Made by a program: the position numbers and the translations under genes
Shown: one piece after another, positions 12,462 to 20,381 of the stretch
How the letters are laid out: each line of letters begins with the position of its first letter
How positions within the stretch are numbered: the stretch's first letter is position 1
Assembly: GCA_963573315.1 (NCBI GenBank)
Contig: OY752149.1
Span: 2,046,001 to 2,110,000, forward strand
DNA from: Entomortierella parvispora
Lineage: Eukaryota; Mortierellomycota; Mortierellomycetes; Mortierellales; Mortierellaceae
Direction of reading: 5' to 3'
DNA length: 64,000 nt
Notes under the pieces: model-generated
The model's input: only the letters and a program-made list of their open reading frames with translations
Told to the model about the DNA's origin: nothing
Databases searched by the model: none

Positions 12462-12533
12462 CTCCTCGACCGGGAATTGAACCCGGGTCTTCCGCGTGAC
12501 AGGCGGAGATACTCACCACTATACTATCGGGGA
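12462..12533 (-). tRNA. tRNA-Asp (GTC)
   Basis: The minus strand folds as a standard 72-nt cloverleaf without intron. The acceptor begins TCCCCGA, the anticodon arm is TCCGC-CTGTCAC-GCGGA with anticodon GTC, and the T arm is CCGGG-TTCAATT-CCCGG. A-box (TAGTATAGTGG) and B-box (GGTTCAATTCC) sequences are present. One acceptor pair (4:69) is C-A instead of a Watson-Crick pair. No CCA is encoded, as expected in a eukaryote. Confidence 0.93.
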
Positions 12534-12604
12534 TTCTTTGATAGTTATGTCGTGAACTAGCCTGCTTTTGAGGCTCAGTCACGGACGTCAGCACGTGACA
12601 TCAT

Positions 12605-14644
12605 ATGCACGTGACCCGCTCTCTTTTCTCCCGCGTCGCAAAAAATGTTGCAAAAAAAAAAAAGGGTCGACGGCAAGAACGGAAACGGATCAGGCAGGTC
12701 GAAGCCCTGACTCAAGAAAGGATCAAGATGAAAGCCCTCCGCCGCAAGGAGACCAAAGAGCGACGGCTCGAGGCGTCCTGGGAGCGGCGGGGCAACCGCG
12801 TCAAGAAGGTCCAAGCGAAATTCCGTGCACGAAGAGTGAGGGCTGACAAACTTCGAAAGAGGTACCATCGCCCTAACGGCAGACTCTATAGCAAGCTGAA
12901 AAAGGACGCCCGAGAAGAATTGGACAGAACATCAACACCAAGGGAACGTCCTCTTCCCAGGAAAGAAACATTCAAGGACATCTACGGGCTACTGATAACG
13001 GCACAATCGGAGACGGCAACTCTCGAAGCCCGGAACAACTTGGAAGGACTCGGGCCGTTGGAATTTTATTCAGACGGGTCGATGAAGGACCACGGTGACA
13101 CGACAGTCAGCATGGCCTTTGGAGTCGTCACGAAGAAGCCAGGAGAGACGAGACACAAAGCCATCATCTCTGGAAAAGTAATGGGATACGCATCGTCAAC
13201 AAAAGCTGAGCTGGTTGGACTGTTGGCGACAATTTTGGTGTGCCCCAGAGACACCAAAGCGACAGTATTTATTGACAACACAGCTGTGGTGAAGCAATTC
13301 AAGACACTTGTGGTCGGGAGAAAGACAGCAACAGCAAGGAAGAGACTACGTTCACCCTATGCAGTCTGGTGGGCAGCGATCGCAGAGGCTTACAACCGGC
13401 AGGGCGAAAAGATCCGGGTGCAATGGGTTAAGGGACATGCAGACAACGTAGGCAACAACATGGCAGACATTGTCGCAAAAGAGGGACATACCAAGGACGC
13501 TTGGGATATGGACCCTCTGGTGCACACAGATATGAAATGCCACGCAACGTTCAAAGGGAAGCTGGTAGAAGATGTCCTGCGCCAATTGCTGAAAAAACAA
13601 TCTGTGGCACGAGTACACCACCAATGGGCGGACCAAAACAGAACCAAGGCAGAGGTAAAGGACTGGCGTGAAATCGAGTGGCGGACAACAATTGCAATTG
13701 TTCACAACCGCAACAAGCCCAGGAGTATGTTTACCAGCACCTCGGACTGCACGAAAAGAGCCCACAGGATCAAAAAACTGCACGGGATGCTACCCACGTT
13801 GAAGTACATGGCGGATTGGAGGCCAGATCTGTATAAAGACAACTACTGCCGAGTCTGCGAAGTGAACGAAGAGGATACAACCCACATTTGGAGGTGCCCA
13901 GAAACGTTGGAGAGTCAGTGCGAAGGTTGGGAGGAGGCGATGACGCTGGTAACCGACCTAGGAAAGAAAGTTTGGACGCGAGAGAAGAAGAGGTGGCTGA
14001 GTGAGAAGAAGAAAGCGGAGGAGCAAGGCGAAGAATTCAAGAAAGAGGAACCGACGTTCGTGGAGGAGTCGATGGACGCGTTCTGGACGATGCTGATGGA
14101 CGAATTCCGAGGAGCAAGTAATATCAAGGGCCGAAACCTGTTGGACGACGACCTGGACCGAGAGGACAACCAAGTTCAAGATCACGGCGCTCTCCGTGAG
14201 CGGAAATGGACAGTAATGGACGCGTACCATGGGCTGGCCCCATTATTTCTGAAAGACAAGTTCAAGCGACTGTTCGGAACGACCACGGCGATTGCAAGCT
14301 TAATGGCGGACAGATCTATTACACTCATCGAAGACTATGGCCGGAAAGGGATCTGGAACCCGCGCTGCAAAAAGACTGTGGACTGGGAGAAGTCTATTGG
14401 GGTCACTGCTGTGAGCAAACGTAACAGGCCTGAGAACCCTGATACCCGTGCCGGAGGACACGGACGTAGCAGCAGTGGCTTTGGTAACTTTAACCGGGAC
14501 AGGTTTGCTGTGGTAAGGAGGAAAGACAACTTGAAGGACGCAGACAAGAGTGTGCTGGAAGCATACCAAGGCAAGCGGACGTTGAACGTCATGGAGCGGA
14601 CAGGAGGAGTAAAATATTTCTTGGAAAAGGATCTCGGAGAATAA
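12605..14644 (+). CDS. LINE-derived RNase H/zinc-motif ORF started in flanking DNA
   Basis: A 679-codon uninterrupted frame whose ATG (12605, inside a CACGTG) and first dozen codons lie in flanking DNA, before the target duplication. The remainder is the C-terminal part of a LINE ORF2. A basic coiled-coil-like region comes first. An RNase H domain follows (about residues 155-290) with all four carboxylates: YSDGS (Asp157), TKAELV, FIDNT and GHADNVGNNMAD. Near residues 415-431 is a C-x2-C-x8-H-x3-C motif (CRVC...THIWRC). The missing reverse transcriptase means the ORF cannot drive retrotransposition alone. Whether it is expressed is unknown; full openness over 2 kb suggests a recent insertion or selection. 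Confidence 0.6.
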   Translation: MHVTRSLFSRVAKNVAKKKKGRRQERKRIRQVEALTQERIKMKALRRKETKERRLEASWERRGNRVKKVQAKFRARRVRADKLRKRYHRPNGRLYSKLKKDAREELDRTSTPRERPLPRKETFKDIYGLLITAQSETATLEARNNLEGLGPLEFYSDGSMKDHGDTTVSMAFGVVTKKPGETRHKAIISGKVMGYASSTKAELVGLLATILVCPRDTKATVFIDNTAVVKQFKTLVVGRKTATARKRLRSPYAVWWAAIAEAYNRQGEKIRVQWVKGHADNVGNNMADIVAKEGHTKDAWDMDPLVHTDMKCHATFKGKLVEDVLRQLLKKQSVARVHHQWADQNRTKAEVKDWREIEWRTTIAIVHNRNKPRSMFTSTSDCTKRAHRIKKLHGMLPTLKYMADWRPDLYKDNYCRVCEVNEEDTTHIWRCPETLESQCEGWEEAMTLVTDLGKKVWTREKKRWLSEKKKAEEQGEEFKKEEPTFVEESMDAFWTMLMDEFRGASNIKGRNLLDDDLDREDNQVQDHGALRERKWTVMDAYHGLAPLFLKDKFKRLFGTTTAIASLMADRSITLIEDYGRKGIWNPRCKKTVDWEKSIGVTAVSKRNRPENPDTRAGGHGRSSSGFGNFNRDRFAVVRRKDNLKDADKSVLEAYQGKRTLNVMERTGGVKYFLEKDLGE

Positions 14645-14924
14645 GTGACGAATGAGCATGAAAGGCCACTTGGAGGACAGGACCCAGCTTCGCTCAGGCA
14701 AGCAGGGGACACCACCCACGAGGTCGCGGGTTTGTGATACATGGGTGCATGGGCCGTCATAGACGGGTTGTGCGATGTCAAGCATCTTATTTTGTCCGTT
14801 TCCCTTGGGTTGAACGAGCGCGTGCAGAAGCGTGTCGTTTGGTCGATTTACAATTAACAGATAATAAACTCCACTCTCGCGAGGGACCTTTGACAAGAAA
14901 AAAAAAAAAAAAGCAAAAAAAAAA
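12643..14924 (+). mobile_element. 5'-truncated non-LTR retrotransposon (LINE)
   Basis: A perfect 10-bp direct repeat GCGTCGCAAA flanks the element (12633-12642 and 14925-14934). It ends in an A-rich tail (14898-14924). Only the 3' part of a LINE is present: RNase H and a CCHC-type zinc motif, with no reverse transcriptase or endonuclease. This is the structure of a target-primed, 5'-truncated insertion. It lies 109 bp upstream of the tRNA-Asp gene. Confidence 0.85.
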
Positions 14925-14934
14925 GCGTCGCAAA

Positions 14935-15349
14935 TTCTTTCCTTCGGACCATCCGAGCGCTTGCACAAAAACCAAAAAACTCGTTTTACGGTACGCACAA
15001 GGGTCGCCACATTGGTCGCTCTAGCTAGTCGGATTCCCCCAGCTCCCACGTTCATTTCCACCTTTTTTTTTCTGCCATTCACCTCATCTCGGCCATTTCG
15101 CGGCCATTTGAAAATTAATTCGCAGCACACATTCGAACCCAGCTCGTTCCTGGCCCCAGGATCCCAGTGAGCGAGGGCCGTGCCCCTATCCCCCTCTTCC
15201 TTCTCCTTCCCCTTCCCCTTCCTTCCGTTTTAGTGCCCTACCTCGTTCCTCTCTCTCTCTGTATCCAATTTTTTTCCATTGATATTCAATTCTCTGTAAA
15301 CACACCAAAAAAACACCAAAAAAATATCAACACTCAGTTATCCCTCAGT
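14935..15349 (+). other. probable 5' region of a second LINE
   Basis: CT-rich and A-rich leader-like DNA between the tail of the first LINE and an ORF1-like start codon at 15350. It is assigned to the second LINE by position only; the exact 5' end is not visible. Confidence 0.35.
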
Positions 15350-15681
15350 ATGTCAACCACTGCAACTCTCCGTGCCCCCGGTACCCACTGGCGTGGCTCC
15401 ACCCAATCCAATGACATGGATACAACCGAACACACTACCCAGCTTCAGTCTCACTCTCAGGAGCAGACTGCCGCTAGCCAGGAAAAATCTGTCGTTTCTG
15501 AGCCGGACTTTGTCACTGTTTTACCCCGTCGTCATCGCGCAAACGTGATGATTGACGCCTCCGCGTTCCCAGGCCCAAATATGAAAGCCCGTCTCGCGTC
15601 GCTCACCGAATGCCTCAAGGGCCTGGCTGTCCCAGTCAACACTCCAACCATCCAACACGTCCGGCCAATTGAGAGTCAGGC
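15350..15681 (+). pseudogene. truncated ORF1-like start of a second LINE
   Basis: An ORF starting MSTTATLRAP runs 110 codons before it is cut by an LTR at 15682; the last residues of the apparent ORF are LTR sequence. Composition (Ser/Thr/Pro/Gln-rich, then a DASAFPGPNMKAR segment) resembles ORF1 N-termini of fungal LINEs, but no zinc knuckle or RRM is reached. The missing remainder is not found on the far side of the LTR. Confidence 0.4.
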
Positions 15682-16133
15682 TGTCACGAAACGTCGCAGA
15701 CTCAGATCGTACGAAGTACGCGTCTCTTGTACCTCTGGTCTAGGATCGCGAACCTAGGATCTGTATCCGCACTCATTGGCTTGTCCTCTGATCTCCGACA
15801 AGTACCCCTGGCGTCCAGGTTCTGGACCTAGGGCTATAGCTACCCTTAGTACGTATCTCTCAGCCGCACCTATCAGGACCTCCATCTCGTTCTCCTTCAT
15901 CTATGTTGCCATCCCGGACCCTACTCATAGGTCCGGCTTATGATTAGTACCTGCCCGGATATGTATCCTACTCTTTCGTGTCATCTCTGACTCAACGTAG
16001 GCCTGGGTCCAGGCCTTCATCACTCTCTAGTATATAAACCCCCCTGTCCTCTTGCTTTGTTCCTCAGTCTGCAATTCACAATAAACCACACCTTTCCTTC
16101 ACCTTCTTGTTCCTGCCTTGTCTGACCGTGACA
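15682..16133 (+). mobile_element. solo LTR, Ty3 family 1
   Basis: 452-bp LTR with TGTCACG...CGTGACA ends, matching the LTRs at 52936, 56239 and 61792. TATATAA lies at 16031 and an AATAAA shortly after. The flanking 5-mers (CAGGC left, GTATC right) do not match, so this is not a simple insertion plus LTR-LTR excision; recombination between two elements at different places is likely. Confidence 0.88.
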
Positions 16134-16447
16134 GTATCCAATTTGCTAAATATATTTGTTATGGCTGTTGTTCCAATTTTTGCCATTTCCTCCATCGTTT
16201 CCAATCTTTCATCCATTTGTGCTGCATTTACACTTAGAATTATAATGTGTGTATCCATAGTTTTCAACGCTTTTTTGTCAGATATTTCATCATCGGAGAT
16301 AGGTGTATCTCTATCAGATTCGTCTTGAGATTCATCAACAGGTTTTCTTCTCATAGACAGATAGCATTTTTTACACTGTCTGCGGTGTTTATAAAACTTG
16401 CTGATCTTCTTTTCTTTCTCACATAAAGTACAGATTTTTGTTTCCAT
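16134..16447 (-). pseudogene. zinc-ribbon/coiled-coil protein, C-terminus cut by LTR
   Basis: Minus-strand ORF starting at 16447. It has a CxxC...FYK...CxxC zinc ribbon (CTLC ... FYKHRRQCKKC) followed by an acidic linker and a helical region (AAQMDERLETMEEMAK). The frame runs into the LTR at 16133, so the true C-terminus is lost. It is paralogous in layout to the plus-strand gene at 16676, from which it diverges. Function unknown; such small zinc ribbons are frequent in large DNA viruses and mobile elements. Confidence 0.5.
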
Positions 16448-16501
16448 GGTATATGCTTGTGATGATCTAATATTTTTAAACTTATGTGGGAATTTTTGCA
16501 A

Positions 16502-16586
16502 GCAATTCTGTCATTCACCTGAATATTTGTAAGCAATTCTGTCATTCACCTGAATTGTTATTGGCAATTCTGTCATTCTGTTGAAA
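16502..16586. repeat. three direct repeats at 31-bp spacing
   Basis: GCAATTCTGTCATTCACCTGAAT occurs at 16502-16524 and, perfectly, at 16533-16555. A partial copy (GCAATTCTGTCATT then divergent) begins at 16564. The period is 31 bp. The array lies between the divergent starts of two zinc-ribbon genes. Confidence 0.75.
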
Positions 16587-16675
16587 CTATCAGAAAATGG
16601 TGTGTCACAAAGTATCTTGGTATGAGTGAGTGTTCCTTTACATTCGTTGAATAACAATTGTAAAAATATATCAAG

Positions 16676-17239
16676 ATGGCCAACGTAAAGAGACATTGCT
16701 CTACTTGCGGCAAGACAAAGTCCGAGCACAAGTTCTATAAAACGGATAGAGGTATATGTAAAATATGCAAAAAGGCGTATATGAAGGAGAGATACCACTC
16801 TAAAAAACCCATAAATGCACAGGACAGTTGTCTCGAAGGAAGAGTGGCAGAACTGGAAACAAGCCTTGCGGATATGGTCCTGTTGGAAACCAGAATTACC
16901 CTTTTGGAAAACATCATCAAAGACGCTGGTGATGGAAATGCTGATGTGCTACCCGATGAAAGCGTGTTGGATGGTTTATACGACAAAGACGAGGACAGAC
17001 GATTGCTGCCTGAAATGCTACGATTGGCTGGAGATATTCATGTCGTTGGCTCTTATGTTGATGGATCTGATGAAATCAGCGTTGTCCGAAAGACATTAGC
17101 TAATAAGTACAGGATCTATTGCCAGTGGCACAAGGCAGAATTTGGCACAAAGCATCCTTCCGAAAAAATATTGCGAAAGTGCCACAAGCTGGCGATGAAG
17201 AATCGGACAGCCATCATGGGTAGGCTTTTAGGCTTATAA
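16676..17239 (+). CDS. zinc-ribbon/coiled-coil protein of the island
   Basis: 187 aa. The N-terminal zinc ribbon is CSTCGK...FYKTDRGICKIC (two CxxC pairs with FYK between). A coiled coil follows (about residues 55-85: LEGRVAELETSLADMVLLE). The C-terminal basic region (about 120-187) includes KYRIYCQWHKAEFGTKHPSEK. No enzyme motif is seen. Sequence layout matches the truncated neighbour on the minus strand. The AT-rich base composition differs from the fungal genes to the left. I infer a DNA-binding role from the zinc ribbon and the shared repeat array; the real function is unknown. Confidence 0.5.
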   Translation: MANVKRHCSTCGKTKSEHKFYKTDRGICKICKKAYMKERYHSKKPINAQDSCLEGRVAELETSLADMVLLETRITLLENIIKDAGDGNADVLPDESVLDGLYDKDEDRRLLPEMLRLAGDIHVVGSYVDGSDEISVVRKTLANKYRIYCQWHKAEFGTKHPSEKILRKCHKLAMKNRTAIMGRLLGL

Positions 17240-17302
17240 AGGTAAATATGATGACATTTCGCCACCTAGATCAACACTCACAGACACTAGTCCAGTGTTG
17301 AA

Positions 17303-17575
17303 ATGCAGCACATTAGGCTTACCAAAGCACAACAACAGGAAGTTGTTGCTGAATTTGTAGATGAAAAAAAATTGGAGAGTTGCATGTATATTTATCTCGA
17401 TGCGTTTCTTGATATTCATCGCCGAGATCATCCACAGGCTGGTAATATGTTCGGGACAAAAGGAATCAGGGCTCTCTTGGAAGCTTCATACGATACAATT
17501 CGCTCGAGATTACGTGATATTGGTGTCCTTAACACGACATCGGCTGGGAAATATATGATGAAAAAGAAATGGTGA
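17303..17575 (+). CDS. small uncharacterised island protein
   Basis: 90 aa, largely helical, ending in a basic KYMMKKKW. It may be a complete small gene or an exon: an acceptor-like CACTAG lies 18 bp upstream of the ATG, but no donor in the matching phase was found in the preceding ORF. No known motif. It sits 68 bp upstream of the Rep-like gene and on the same strand. Confidence 0.35.
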   Translation: MQHIRLTKAQQQEVVAEFVDEKKLESCMYIYLDAFLDIHRRDHPQAGNMFGTKGIRALLEASYDTIRSRLRDIGVLNTTSAGKYMMKKKW

Positions 17576-17642
17576 TTGCCATGATTTTTTAAAAACGATT
17601 GGCGCCCACTGCATAAGAATTTTTCTTATTCAGGCAGACAGC

Positions 17643-19304
17643 ATGACTAGATCGCAGGAGGCACTCATCAACGACATCCTAACGGAAGTTTCGCACTTAC
17701 TCACAGACATGAGTAGACTGAAAATTCCAAAGGAATCTGTGCGCAACGAGGGATTCACGGACTTTTCCAAGATTTTCTGCGACTCTATTATCTTTTGGGG
17801 GTTGTACAATGGCGTTAAAGAAGACACAAAGGGCGCTAACGTGGGAAAGTATATCGCCGAATTACGGGTGACATTTGAACAGGCGGACATGGCAGTAGAG
17901 TCCATCATGATGACACACACCGGATTGTTAGATGATGACCACAAGATCATTTCTGAGAAAATGCGGAAACGTCATCGCGAACAGTGTGGTAAAAAGTATA
18001 TTGCCAAGTACATTGCGATCAAGGTGTCGTTGAGTTACGCTCATCTGCGCAGAACAGTAAGGATGCTGGAAAATGTACAGCGACAGCTCGAAAAGAAGTG
18101 CATCGCTCTACATGACATAGACTTTGCGCAAGACTGTGGCAATATCACGATGAGACAGCAGCTGGAACGCCACATTCGTGAACAAAAGGCTGGTATCATC
18201 ATCCAAGACCGCAAGAAAGTTGGCGATAACTGCATTTCCTGGATGGGAAATCGGAAACACACCAAAAATATCCGGTACAAGGTGTATAACAAGTTCGTGC
18301 AACAGTTGGAGAGTGCGGAGGTACGAAAGAGTTTGGGTTCGCGAATGGAGAATCTTGTGGAAAAGGAGGGCAAGTTTGCGACGATACGAAGATTGTGGAT
18401 ACTCACGTCTGGAGTTGACATTCTACGGCTCCAAACTTCTGTCCACAGTAGAGTACCGTGAAAGGATGGAAGAAACCAGGCAAATGCTAGGCTCTTGCAC
18501 CACATTCCGGTGCTCTCACGAAGAGCAGTGGCGACAGAGGGCTCAGCTCATCACATCCATGGTTGCAGTGCATTTTCCAAAGAAAGAACTGTTTGCTTAT
18601 TGCCATTGGTGGAACTCTACCACATCCAAAAAATATGGAGAAAAGTTCCAAGTAATACCGTCCCTACACTTTTAGCCAACTATTCTTTCAACGATCGACC
18701 GATCAACTACTTTAAGGCACATGTCAAGAATGGTCGTGCTTGCGTATCTGACAAGGTCGTGTATGAGCGAGTTCGAGGATCCACTGAGATGACCATTGTT
18801 GCTGGATCGCACAAAGGAATGTTTCCATCACGGCAATCTCATGGCTATAACGTCCACAAATTTTCGGACGTTGGCATAGTGGAAGTGGATAATATCTCCA
18901 TCGCATGGCCCAAGAAAGAGATGGACAAACGCAGTCCTCCAATCGCCCAAATTGTCGTTCGCCATGACGATGTGGATAATACCTTTGTTAGCCATCTCAC
19001 ATCCATCCACAATTCGTCATACAAAGCCATCTACAACGTCCTTCGTCCTGGGCAAGAGTATATTGTTGTTGCTGCTGGAATGGGAGAATATAGGCGTGAA
19101 CGAGAGTGGCATTTCATCACAGAATGCGGCCTGAAAGTCCGAGGTGGTGAATCGTTCCGAAGGATTTGGAATTCGTGGAGAAAAAGATTCCTTGGAGTGG
19201 ACATGAAAATTGGTAGGGTGACTGGAGTAGAGCAGATGACGTTTTGCGCTGTGAAAAAAGTACGTGTCCGAGGAAAGACTGACATGAGATGTGAGATCGT
19301 GTAG
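17643..19304 (+). pseudogene. decayed Rep_trans/NicK-like replication-initiator candidate
   Basis: One coding region of about 554 codons read in frame 17643, shifting by one near 18375-18390 and back near 18655-18675. A helical N-terminal part (about 150 aa) is followed by three motifs in the order typical of Rep_trans (PF02486)/NicK initiators: an acidic strand (ALHDIDFAQD), a strand pair ending RYKVYNKF after WMGNRK, and SRLELTFYG. The C-terminal 200 residues are unassigned. No HUH motif and no helicase walker motif are seen. In the known family these domains nick plasmid or phage DNA for rolling-circle replication. The match is by motif pattern only, so the function is a hypothesis; an unrelated fold with chance similarity is possible. 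The two indels make it likely inactive unless introns or sequencing errors explain them. Confidence 0.4.
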
Positions 19305-19321
19305 GATCTAGTTTTTAAAAC

Positions 19322-19864
19322 TTACATACTTTCATCCTCATCTGCACCTTCATCGACTGTCACTGCCAAGAATTGTTGCTGCATTTTCAACATTGCATCT
19401 CCATGCTCCAGTTTGTTTTGGACGGTGTAGGTTTCTGTCAGATCAGGTATAATTCTTTTGTCCACTGGATAGTCGAAATCATCCTCCATCCAGGCGCGAA
19501 GATGGGCTGATTCGTTCAGTCCCTGAACTCTGACCAAATCCACAAAGTTCTTGGTATTTAAAAGCAGCAAACACAGGCGCATGCCCATGTTAAACTCACG
19601 CTTACTATCAACGCGAATCGGATCCTTGTTGTTGTTGTGTTTGCTAAATGCAGTGCCCAATTCCGAGAATGTATTCTCCACCGCTGATCGAAAACTGCCA
19701 AACTTGGTGTTAAATTCGGCCTCTTCTGGGTGAAGTGGTTGCAATCGCTTCTTTCGTATCGGAAAACAAAAGTTGGCTAATGTCAGCGCTGGATCCTGAT
19801 CAAGAACATTGCCAATATGTTGTGTATATCCACCATCCAAACCTACACAGTCCACATTGGCCAT
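19322..19864 (-). pseudogene. PIF/Harbinger-like DDE transposase, C-terminal fragment
   Basis: Minus-strand ORF of 180 aa with the pattern of DDE_Tnp_4 nucleases: GLDGGYTQ (second catalytic Asp region), a stretch ending FCFPIRKK, EEAEFNTKFGSFRSAVENTFSELG (with the catalytic Glu), and a C-terminal helix NMGMRLCLLLLNTKNFV. The half with the first Asp is missing, and no upstream minus-strand frame supplies it. It is probably a broken DNA transposon; its terminal repeats were not found. Confidence 0.55.
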
Positions 19865-20366
19865 CTTTTTGGAGATCGTTCAAGTCCAAAATACTACATG
19901 AGATCTCTTCCATCTCTGACCTTCTCGATGAGATCCACGGTGACCGTCATACAAAAATATCTATATAGCTGCAATCATGTAAACTAACCACAGTAATATT
20001 CCAGGCGTGATCATCTTGCTAAATACCACACTCTTCTCCAAATAGAAACATACCACAGTTTTACTGCATGAAAGTCTCTTGAACACGCATCGACATCATG
20101 GAAACGCGTTCTTCGCTGCGAGATTAAGGGGGGTAGTTCTCGTCCATGATATCCAAAATTTTATCGTACTCTGCTGTATCTTTACAGGGAAATACAGAGA
20201 AGAGACTATTTTTTAAAAATTCGTATCTTGTCTGTCAGCCTTTTGTGTACAAGTTTCTTCATGAATGCAAGATGAACACATCAACAGGCGTAGTATACAG
20301 CTCGTTGAAAGAGAGTTGGATGGTTTTAAAAACCATTTCCGAGTCGTGTGTGCCTGAACGATCGCC
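19865..20366. other. AT-rich stretch without supported gene
   Basis: About 500 bp between the transposase fragment and the decayed family-3 element. A 77-codon plus-strand ORF (20146-20379) shows no motif and runs into the retroelement, so it is not called. Confidence 0.4.
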
Positions 20367-20381
20367 CAGATCTATTTAATC

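Noticed and set aside
16502-16586. CRISPR-like repeats
   Set aside because: Only three units with 8-9 bp spacers in a eukaryotic context; better described as promoter or iteron repeats.
17643-19304. Helitron Rep/helicase
   Set aside because: No HUH motif, no paired tyrosines in context and no helicase motifs were found.
20146-20379. 77-codon ORF before the family-3 remnant
   Set aside because: No motif; runs into retroelement sequence.
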